From: DASXRA01 sp035263725
Lineage (GTDB): Bacteria; Actinomycetota; Actinomycetes; Mycobacteriales; Jatrophihabitantaceae
Length of the DNA: 64,000 nt
Assembly (NCBI GenBank): GCA_035263725.1
Contig: DATFRC010000021.1
Location: 1-64,000, forward strand
Direction of reading: 5' to 3'
Below are positions 31,037 through 38,365 of the stretch, one piece after another. Position numbers and translations under genes: made by a program. Within the stretch, counting starts at the first letter, position 1, and each line of letters opens with the position of its first letter. The notes below the pieces were generated by a model, which saw nothing but the letters and a program-made list of their open reading frames with translations, did no database searches and had not been told where the DNA came from.

Positions 31037-31660
31037 TTAGTGCCGACCCGACCTCCCGACGACGGCGGGCAGGAGTCGGCCGTCTGCCTGGTGGGCGGCT
31101 GGCCGACGAGGCTGCTGGCTGTGCCAGGCCTTGCAGTCGTCGATGGCCCCGACGAGCAGGTCGCGCAGGACCGAGTCCGGGTCGGGTATGCAGGCGCGTG
31201 CGATGCCTTGCACGGCGTAGCGAACGATGGTCGGCGCCGCGTGCCGACGGAATGTCCTTTGCGAGATGTGGAGATTGCGCGTGTACCGGGTCGCCCAGGT
31301 GGCAGCGTCAGGGGCGAGGGTGAGTGCGTCACTGCTCTCCCGACTCGGCGGCGCACCAGGACGGCCGTCGACCTCGGCCCGCAACCGCTCGCAAGTCAGG
31401 ACGGCGACGGCCATAATCTGCTGACGCTCTGCCGCCGCGACGGGTAGCGCCGTCCGTGCGGCCCGAAGCGAGATGCTGAGGTCGATACGTAGATCATCTC
31501 CGGTTGAACCGATCATGTCGGGGACGAGTTCGACCAATGCCTGTCGAGATCCGTCGGAGACGAAGTCGTTGATCTGCCGGGCGAGCTCGCTGAGCAGCGG
31601 ATGCGTGCACGCCGGATGGTCGCTCCACTTCTCTCCGGCCAGATAGGACGCGTATTCCAT
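31037..31660 (-). CDS. conserved actinobacterial protein, unknown function
   Basis: This is a 207-residue soluble, helical protein. The start MEYASYLAGEKWSDHPACTH followed by PLLSELARQINDFVSDGSR is a widely shared actinobacterial pattern, so the ATG at 31660 is chosen over an in-frame start 96 bases upstream. A further block is IDLSISLRAARTALPVAAAE. The family has no function that I know. The C-terminus (HQADGRLLPAVVGRSGRH) is probably disordered. Confidence 0.75.
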   Translation of the reverse strand: MEYASYLAGEKWSDHPACTHPLLSELARQINDFVSDGSRQALVELVPDMIGSTGDDLRIDLSISLRAARTALPVAAAERQQIMAVAVLTCERLRAEVDGRPGAPPSRESSDALTLAPDAATWATRYTRNLHISQRTFRRHAAPTIVRYAVQGIARACIPDPDSVLRDLLVGAIDDCKAWHSQQPRRPAAHQADGRLLPAVVGRSGRH

Positions 31661-31823
31661 GACGCATGCACCGTTGCGTGGTCTGCGATGCTTCCCTCGA
31701 GACAGCACTGGAAGAAATTCCGTGGAACGGCCATGCTGTGACGACACTCGAACCACCCCAATTCTGCGAGCGCTGTCTACGAGTGTGCACCCGGTCTGCG
31801 GTCAATGGCAGGTGCAGCACTGC

Positions 31824-33008
31824 TTACGCCACGCCGAGCATTCGGGCGCACTCGAGAGCCACGTGTAGCTCGGCGACGTCGAGCGGGTTGGCGAGGCTGC
31901 GGTTGGTGAGCTCTTCCAGTCGGCGGAGTCGGTAGCGGACCGTGTTGCGATGCAGGTGCAGGCGAGTCGCCGCGGCGGAAGTCGATCCGGCCGATGCGAG
32001 CCACACGCGGGTGGTCTCGATGGTCACGGCGCGGTCGTCATCTGGGAGGTCGAGCACCGGGCCGAGGATGCGACGCGCGGTGGTCTCTGCTGCGTCGGGT
32101 GCGCTGACGAGTAGCACGGCAACCGGCTCCTGGTCGAAGCGCACCACGTCGGCCGTGTGCGGAGTTGCCGCCGCGCAGGCAAGTCGCGCCTGCCGGAGCG
32201 CCTGCGGGGTTTGCTCGAGGTTGCCGTACGGCTCGCTCACGCCGACCCGGCCGAGCGCGAGGCCGGCGAGTTCGGTGGACAGCTGCGCAGCGTCGAAGCG
32301 CGGGCGGAGCACGACCAGGCCCTCGTGTTGCTCGGCATCCAGGCGCCAGGCTGATACGACGTCCCGGCGGCGAAGGAGGTCCTCGACGCCAGGGAGCGCT
32401 TCCTCGCCCGGGGACGGGCACTCGGCGGCCACGACGACGAGCGTCCCGTGCTGCGGGAGTTTGAGCGCCTCCGCGGATTCCCACAGGTGCGAGCCGTCGC
32501 CGAGCTTGCCGTCGAGCAGGCCGTTGAGCAGGGCGGACCGCAGTTGCCGGTCGTGCCGCGCCCGGTCGGCGCTGGTGCCGCGGTAGGCCTCGGTGGCCGC
32601 TGCAGCCAGGTCGTCGGTGACGGCCCAGATGTCGGCCGCGTAGCGCAGCAGCGCGTCCTGAGCGTGCTCGTCGGCGTGCTCGACGAGCAGTTCCCAGACG
32701 AGTCGCCCACCCAGCCGAAATGCCTGGAGTAGCGCGGAGAGTGGTACTCCTGCCTCGGCGCGCCGGCTGCCGGTGGCGCGTGGCGCTTCCGTTCCGACGT
32801 TCGGCATGCCGGCGAGTCGCCCGAAGACGTACAGCAGATTGTCCCGGCACGAGTTGCGCAATTCGTCCGGGCTGACCGCCAGCCCCTCGGCGTACAGCGG
32901 CTCGCGTGCCCTGATGCGTTCGGCCATCCGTTGCGCGAACTCGTCGACCCGTGGGAGCAACGCTCGGCTGAGGTCGCGCACTACGGGATCGACCGCCGGC
33001 GCCGTCAT
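31824..33008 (-). CDS. PucR/CdaR-family transcriptional regulator
   Basis: This is a 394-residue regulator of the PucR type: an N-terminal helical sensor region, a degenerate GGDEF-like middle and the C-terminal PucR helix-turn-helix (AGSTSAAATRLHLHRNTVRY, then RLRRLEELTNRSL). The ATG at 33008 is preferred because a TATGCT -10 element ends 7 bases before it, giving a leaderless mRNA; an ATG at 33020 lies in that promoter. It is divergent from the acyl-CoA synthetase that opens the PHA operon (146 bases apart), so it may control that operon. Confidence 0.85.
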   Translation of the reverse strand: MTAPAVDPVVRDLSRALLPRVDEFAQRMAERIRAREPLYAEGLAVSPDELRNSCRDNLLYVFGRLAGMPNVGTEAPRATGSRRAEAGVPLSALLQAFRLGGRLVWELLVEHADEHAQDALLRYAADIWAVTDDLAAAATEAYRGTSADRARHDRQLRSALLNGLLDGKLGDGSHLWESAEALKLPQHGTLVVVAAECPSPGEEALPGVEDLLRRRDVVSAWRLDAEQHEGLVVLRPRFDAAQLSTELAGLALGRVGVSEPYGNLEQTPQALRQARLACAAATPHTADVVRFDQEPVAVLLVSAPDAAETTARRILGPVLDLPDDDRAVTIETTRVWLASAGSTSAAATRLHLHRNTVRYRLRRLEELTNRSLANPLDVAELHVALECARMLGVA

Positions 33009-33153
33009 GGACGGGAGCATAGGCCGGCACGGCTGTGCGCGTGCACTACGAGCCGGTGGATGCTTTGGTGCCTGCGCCTATCGCGGTGCGGCGCCCCGAG
33101 CCAGACGATTGTGGAGTCAATTCCAGACGGCCACGCGCACCGAAGGACCCGCT

Positions 33154-34659
33154 ATGAACCTCGCCGAAAGCCTCGCCCGCACCGCTGCTGCTCACCCGCA
33201 CCGGGTTGCGATCCGACTCGGCGACGACACGCTCAGCTATCGAGACCTTGACGACGCAAGCGCGCGCGTCGCCGGCCTGCTCGCGGCCCGCAACGTCGGG
33301 CCGGGTGACCCGGTCGGGATCATGCTGCCGAACGTCCCCCAATTCGCCGTCGCCTACTTCGGCGTGCTGCGGGCGGGCGCCGTTGTGGTGCCGATGAACC
33401 CGCTGCTCAAGGCCCGCGAGGTCGCCTATTACCTCGGCGACTCAGGCGCGCCGGTGATCTTCGCCTGGCATGCTGCCGAAGAAGAGGCCGAGATCGGCGC
33501 CAAGCAGGTCGACGCCGAGGCGATCGTGGTCGACCCGGGCACGTTCGGTGACTTGCTCGCGGCCGCGACGCCGGCGCCGGAGGTCGTCGACCGGGCCGGA
33601 GCAGACACTGCAGTCATCCTGTACACCTCGGGTACGACCGGGCACCCCAAGGGCGCCGAGTTGACCCACGCCAACCTGATCAAGAACGCGGAGGTCACCG
33701 GCGCCGATCTGTTGCAGCTCAGCGGCGACGACGTGATCTTCGGTGGTCTGCCGTTGTTCCACTCGTTCGGCCAGACGTGCACCCTCAACACGGCCGTCGC
33801 GGCCGGCGCCTCGCTGACCGTGCTCCCGCGGTTCGATCCGGCTCAGGCGCTGCGGATGCTCGCCGATCATCACGCGACCGTGTTCGCCGGCGTCCCGACG
33901 ATGTACAGCGCGCTGCTGCACGTGCCCGACCGCGCCGACTACGACGTGTCGGCGCTGCGGGTGTGCGTGTCGGGCGGCGCGGCGATGCCGGTCGAGGTGC
34001 TGCGCCAGTTCGAGGACGCGTTCGGGTGCATCGTGCTGGAGGGTTACGGCCTGTCCGAGACGTCGCCGGTGGCGTCGTTCAACCACCCGGACCGCGAGCG
34101 CAAGCCGGGCTCGATCGGCACCCCGATCCGAGGCGTCGAGATGCGGGTGGTCGATGCGGCGAACAACGAGCTGCCGCAGGGCGCGGTCGGTGAGATCGCG
34201 ATCCGCGGACACAACATCATGAAGGGCTATTGGAAAAAGCCGGAGGCAACGGCTGATGCCATTTCCGCGGACGGCTGGTTCCGCACCGGTGACGTCGGCC
34301 GCGTGGACGAGGACGGCTATTACTACATCGTCGACCGCAAGAAGGACCTGATCATCCGCGGCGGATACAACGTCTACCCCCGTGAGATCGAGGAAGTGAT
34401 CTACGAGCACCCGGGTGTTGCCGAGGCAGCGGTGATCGGCATGCCGCACGCCGAGCTCGGCGAGGAAGTAGGCGCGGCCGTGGTGCGGAAGCCTGGTGCA
34501 TCCGTCAGCGCCGACGAGCTGCGCGCCTTCGTCAAGGCGCAGGTAGCCGCCTACAAGTACCCGCGGCGGGTCTGGTTCGTCGAGGCCTTGCCCAAGGGGC
34601 CGACCGGGAAGATCCTCAAGCGCGAGATCACCGTCCCGGACGCGGAGCAAGCGCGATGA
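33154..34659 (+). CDS. long-chain fatty acid-CoA ligase (FadD-like)
   Basis: This is a 501-residue ANL-superfamily enzyme that activates a carboxylic acid with ATP and CoA. The P-loop is ILYTSGTTGHPKGAELTHAN, followed by EGYGLSETSPV, GWFRTGDVGRVDEDGYYYI and the catalytic lysine motif PKGPTGKILKREI. The most likely substrate is a medium- or long-chain fatty acid, because it leads an operon with PHA synthase, an acyl-CoA dehydrogenase and a PHA depolymerase. It would recycle acids released by the depolymerase. The ATG at 33154 follows GAAGGA; the stop overlaps phaC by ATGA. Confidence 0.9.
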   Translation: MNLAESLARTAAAHPHRVAIRLGDDTLSYRDLDDASARVAGLLAARNVGPGDPVGIMLPNVPQFAVAYFGVLRAGAVVVPMNPLLKAREVAYYLGDSGAPVIFAWHAAEEEAEIGAKQVDAEAIVVDPGTFGDLLAAATPAPEVVDRAGADTAVILYTSGTTGHPKGAELTHANLIKNAEVTGADLLQLSGDDVIFGGLPLFHSFGQTCTLNTAVAAGASLTVLPRFDPAQALRMLADHHATVFAGVPTMYSALLHVPDRADYDVSALRVCVSGGAAMPVEVLRQFEDAFGCIVLEGYGLSETSPVASFNHPDRERKPGSIGTPIRGVEMRVVDAANNELPQGAVGEIAIRGHNIMKGYWKKPEATADAISADGWFRTGDVGRVDEDGYYYIVDRKKDLIIRGGYNVYPREIEEVIYEHPGVAEAAVIGMPHAELGEEVGAAVVRKPGASVSADELRAFVKAQVAAYKYPRRVWFVEALPKGPTGKILKREITVPDAEQAR

Positions 34660-36359
34660 CATCCTCGATGACGCCCGACCAGGCGGCCGACCTTGCCGAC
34701 CAGGCCGCGCCGCTGGACGCACTGCTGATCGACGCCGCGCTGGGCCCGGTGCGCCGCTTCGCACCGGACGCCTCCACCGCCAAGATGCTCGCCGCCCTCG
34801 CCCGCCGGCCCGGGACCACGGCGAGCCGGCTGCGGGAGTTGGCCGCCGAGTCGGGCCGCATCGTGCTCGGTACCTCGACGCTCGGCCCGTCCCGGCGTGA
34901 TCGCCGCTTCGTCGACGCGGCGTGGACGACCAATCCCATACTGCGGCGCCTGGTTCAGCTTTATTTGGCCGGCGGGCAGACCGCCGAGCAACTGGTCAGT
35001 GACGCCGGACTGGGGTGGCGCGACGAGCAGCGGATGCGGTTTCTGACCGACAACCTGATCGAGGCGGCGGCGCCGAGCAACGTTCCACTGGTGAATCCGG
35101 CGTCGGCCAAGACGGCCATTGACAGTGCCGGCGCGAACCTGGCGCGAGGCGGTGCCCAGCTGGTGCGCGACCTCGGGTCGCCTCCGCGGATCCCCGAGAT
35201 GGTCGACCGCTCGGCGTTCGAGGTCGGCCGAAACATCGCCGTCACCCCCGGTGCGGTCGTGCTGCGCACCGACGTCTTCGAGCTGATCCAGTACACGCCG
35301 CAGACCGAGCAGGTTCGCGACGTGCCGCTGCTAGTGGTTCCGCCGACGATCAACAAGTATTACGCGCTGGATCTCGCAGCCGACCGCAGCTTGGTCGAGT
35401 TTCTGGTCCGCGAGGGCCAGCAGGTGTTCGTCATGTCGTGGCGAAACCCGGACGCGCGGCACGCAAAGTGGAACTTCGACACCTACGTGCAGGCGATCCT
35501 CGAGGCGCTCGACGCAGTTGAGCGGGTGACTGGCACGGACCGCTCGGTGCTGGCCGGCATCTGCTCGGGTGGCATCCTCGCGAGTATCACCGCCGCCTAC
35601 CTCACGGCGACCGGCCGGCCGGATCGCCTGGCCGCCTTCGCGCTGGCCGTGACGGTGATCGACAACGCGCACGCGGGCGTCGCGTCGGCTCTGGGCACCC
35701 GCCGGATGGCGAGCGCCGCGAAGGCGGTGTCCCGCCGCCGCGGATACCTGGACGGGCGCGCGTTGGCTGAGGTGTTCGCCTGGCTGCGTCCGGGCGATCT
35801 CGTGTGGAACTACTGGGTCAACAACTACCTGCTCGGCAAGAAGCCCCCGGCGTTCGACATCCTGTTCTGGAACGCCGACACGACCCGGATGCCCGCCGGC
35901 TTGCACGCCGATTTCGTCGACCTGGCTATGGACAACCTGCTGGTCACCGCCAGCGCGCGCACCGTGCTGGGCGTGCCCATCGACTTGTCGGAGATCGACG
36001 CCGACACATACATCGTGGCGGGCATCGCCGACCACATCACCCCGTGGCAGAACTGCTACCGCACCACGCAGCTGCTGGGCGGCTCGTCGCGGTTCGTGCT
36101 GTCGACGAGCGGGCACATCGCGGCGCTGGTCAATCCCCCGGGTAATCCCAAGGCCAGCTTCCAGGTGAACAAGGCCAACCCGGCCGACCCGGAGGAGTGG
36201 CTCAAGAGCGCGGAGACGGAGCCGGGCACGTGGTGGCTCGACGCCTCGGCTTGGCTGGCCGAACGAAGCGGCGCGCTGCGGCCGGCACCCGAGCAGCTCG
36301 GTGGCGGCGGCTTGCAGCCGATCGTCGAGGCCCCGGGCACCTACGTGTTCGACAGCTGA
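34656..36359 (+). CDS. phaC: poly(3-hydroxyalkanoate) synthase PhaC
   Basis: This 567-residue polymerase joins (R)-3-hydroxyacyl-CoA units into PHA granules. The lipase-like box is GICSGG with the nucleophile Cys303; Asp459 (in IADHITPW) and His487 (in SGHIAALVNPP) complete the triad. Conserved flanks are VPPTINKYYALDLAADRSLV, VMSWRNPDARH and LRPGDLVWNYWVNNYLLGKK. Length and motifs fit class I or II synthases; no PhaE or PhaR subunit is nearby. The ATG overlaps the fadD stop (ATGA), so the two are coupled. Confidence 0.93.
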   Translation: MTSSMTPDQAADLADQAAPLDALLIDAALGPVRRFAPDASTAKMLAALARRPGTTASRLRELAAESGRIVLGTSTLGPSRRDRRFVDAAWTTNPILRRLVQLYLAGGQTAEQLVSDAGLGWRDEQRMRFLTDNLIEAAAPSNVPLVNPASAKTAIDSAGANLARGGAQLVRDLGSPPRIPEMVDRSAFEVGRNIAVTPGAVVLRTDVFELIQYTPQTEQVRDVPLLVVPPTINKYYALDLAADRSLVEFLVREGQQVFVMSWRNPDARHAKWNFDTYVQAILEALDAVERVTGTDRSVLAGICSGGILASITAAYLTATGRPDRLAAFALAVTVIDNAHAGVASALGTRRMASAAKAVSRRRGYLDGRALAEVFAWLRPGDLVWNYWVNNYLLGKKPPAFDILFWNADTTRMPAGLHADFVDLAMDNLLVTASARTVLGVPIDLSEIDADTYIVAGIADHITPWQNCYRTTQLLGGSSRFVLSTSGHIAALVNPPGNPKASFQVNKANPADPEEWLKSAETEPGTWWLDASAWLAERSGALRPAPEQLGGGGLQPIVEAPGTYVFDS

Positions 36360-36381
36360 TCACTTTCCGAGGAGTACCCAC

Positions 36382-37566
36382 ATGTACGAGACGATCGGCC
36401 GCTCGCGCGGCACTGACTTCTTCCGCATCGCCGACCAACTCACCGGTGAGGAACGCGCATACTGGCGCCGCACCCGTGATTTCGTCGATGACGAAGTCCT
36501 TCCGGTCATCAACGATTACTGGGAGAGGGCCGAATTCCCGTACGAGTTGATTCAGAGGCTCGCCAAGCTCGGCATCGTCGGAGACGGCATCGAGGGCTAC
36601 GGTTGCCCGCCCATGAGCCCGATCGCCTGTGGCCTGATCCATATGGAGCTCAACCGCGGCGACGGCAGTCTCGGCACATTCGTCGGTGTACAGGCGGGCC
36701 TCGCGATGCAGTCGATTGCCATGCTCGGCTCGGAGGAGCAGAAAGCGCAGTGGCTGCCGGCCATGGCGCAGCTGACCAAGATCGGCGCGTTTGCGCTCAC
36801 CGAGCCCACCCACGGCTCGGACTCGGTGGCGTTGGAGACGACCGCTCGGCGCGACGGTGACACCTGGACGATCAACGGGGCCAAGAAGTGGATCGGCAAC
36901 GGCACCATCGCCGACGTGGTCGTGGTCTGGGCGCGCGACGAGGCCGACCGCCAGGTCAAGGGATTCCTCGTCGAGAGGGGGACTTCGGGGTACCTCGCAA
37001 GCAAGATCGATGGCAAGGGTTCCTTGCGTGCCGTGTGGCAGGCCGAGATCACCCTGACCGACGTGCAGGTCGCCGAGTCGAACCGGCTGCCCGGTGCGAA
37101 CAGCTTCAAGGACACCGGGCGGGTACTGGCCGGTACCCGCAACGCGGTCGCCTGGGGTGCCCTCGGCCACGCCACGGCCGCCTACGAGATCGCCGCGCAG
37201 TACTGCTCCGAACGGAGCCAGTTCGGCAAGGCACTGGTCAGCTTCCAGATAGTGCAGGACAAGCTCGTCAAGATGCTGGCCGAGGTCTGCTCGATGCAGC
37301 TCTACTGTCTGCGTCTGGGAAGGCTCATCGAAGAAGGCAGCCTGACGGACACCATTGCCGCCATCGCCAAGATGAACAACACCCGCAAGGCGCGCCAGGT
37401 TGTTGCGGAGGCTCGAGACCTCCTCGGCGGAAACGGCATCCTGCTCGACTTCCATGTCATGCGGCACATGGCCGACATCGAGGCGCTGCACACGTACGAG
37501 GGCACCGAAACCATTCAGACGCTGATCGTCGGACGGGACATCACCGGTGTCGGTGCCTTCGCGTGA
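36382..37566 (+). CDS. acyl-CoA dehydrogenase (glutaryl-CoA dehydrogenase-like)
   Basis: This is a 394-residue FAD enzyme that adds a 2,3-double bond to an acyl-CoA. FAD-binding blocks are GAFALTEPTHGSDSVALET and KKWIGNGTIADVVVVW; the catalytic Glu lies in ALHTYEGTETIQTLIVGRDI. The TYEGT pattern and GYGCPPMSPIACGLIHMEL resemble glutaryl-CoA dehydrogenases and related enzymes. In this operon it would feed enoyl-CoA toward hydroxyacyl-CoA for PHA synthesis, or degrade the products of the depolymerase. The ATG at 36382 has GAGGAG 8-9 bases upstream. Confidence 0.92.
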   Translation: MYETIGRSRGTDFFRIADQLTGEERAYWRRTRDFVDDEVLPVINDYWERAEFPYELIQRLAKLGIVGDGIEGYGCPPMSPIACGLIHMELNRGDGSLGTFVGVQAGLAMQSIAMLGSEEQKAQWLPAMAQLTKIGAFALTEPTHGSDSVALETTARRDGDTWTINGAKKWIGNGTIADVVVVWARDEADRQVKGFLVERGTSGYLASKIDGKGSLRAVWQAEITLTDVQVAESNRLPGANSFKDTGRVLAGTRNAVAWGALGHATAAYEIAAQYCSERSQFGKALVSFQIVQDKLVKMLAEVCSMQLYCLRLGRLIEEGSLTDTIAAIAKMNNTRKARQVVAEARDLLGGNGILLDFHVMRHMADIEALHTYEGTETIQTLIVGRDITGVGAFA

Positions 37567-38365
37567 GATCAGATTCCTCGACGTGGACGGGGTCCGGCTG
37601 CGCACCGCCGTCGCGGACGGCGACGGTTCGCGCCCCCCGTTGTTGTTGATCACCGGGATCGGCGCCAGCCTGGAGCTGGCAGAGCCGTTCGAACGGGAGC
37701 TCAACAGTCGAAATCTGCGCACGATCAGTTACGACGCCCCCGGGGTCGGCGAGTCGACTCCGTACGCCTGGCCGCGCCGGATGGGCGGAGTCGCTCGTAC
37801 CGCCGAGCGACTCCTCGACACACTCGGCCACACGGCAGTTGACGTCTTCGGGGTCTCACTCGGCGGCGTCGTGGCGCAGCAGTTGGCACACCAGGCTCCG
37901 CACCGGGTGCGCAGGCTCATGCTTGCCGCGACCGGGCCCGGGCTCGGCGGCGTTCCCGGCTCGCCCCGCGTGCTGTGGACGCTGGCCACGCCGCGCCGCT
38001 ACTACCAACCTGACTATTACCGTCGCGTTGCGGGCGACATCTACGGCGGCGTCGCCCGTCGCGATCCTGATGCCTTGTTGCACGGCTCGCTGGCCCGGTT
38101 CGTCCATCGACCGACCATGTACGGATACGCAGCCCAGCTGTACTCCATCGCAGGCTGGACCAGCATGCCGTGGCTGCACCGGATCCGCCAGCCCACCCTC
38201 GTGCTGGCCGGCGACGACGATCCGATCGTTCCTCTCGTGAACGGCCGCTTACTGGCACGGCTCATCCCGGACGCCGAGTTGCAGGTGATCCCGGGCGGCG
38301 GGCACTTGTTCGTCCTCGAAGATCCTGGCGCTGTCGCCGCTCGGGTGAGCGAGTTCCTTCGCTAA
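37547..38365 (+). CDS. phaZ: intracellular PHA depolymerase PhaZ
   Basis: This is a 272-residue alpha/beta hydrolase closely resembling the medium-chain-length PHA depolymerases of pseudomonads: LLLITGIGASLELAEPFE, YDAPGVGEST, AGWTSMPWLHRIRQPTLVLA and GDDDPIVPLVNGRLLARLIP. The nucleophile is Ser104 in GVSLGG; the acid is in GDDDPIVP and the His in GGGHLF. It cuts stored polyester back to hydroxy acids. The GTG at 37547 overlaps the dehydrogenase gene by 20 bases, so all four genes form one tightly packed operon. Its stop overlaps that of the convergent regulator. Confidence 0.88.
   Translation: MSVPSREIRFLDVDGVRLRTAVADGDGSRPPLLLITGIGASLELAEPFERELNSRNLRTISYDAPGVGESTPYAWPRRMGGVARTAERLLDTLGHTAVDVFGVSLGGVVAQQLAHQAPHRVRRLMLAATGPGLGGVPGSPRVLWTLATPRRYYQPDYYRRVAGDIYGGVARRDPDALLHGSLARFVHRPTMYGYAAQLYSIAGWTSMPWLHRIRQPTLVLAGDDDPIVPLVNGRLLARLIPDAELQVIPGGGHLFVLEDPGAVAARVSEFLR

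Noticed and set aside
31666..31935. Forward frame starting MHRCVVCDASLE with CVVC and CERC pairs
   Set aside because: The first 50 residues look zinc-ribbon-like, but the frame has no ribosome-binding site, starts 5 bases from a divergent start codon and runs over 110 bases into the PucR gene with poor sequence. It may be a fragment; not supported as a gene.
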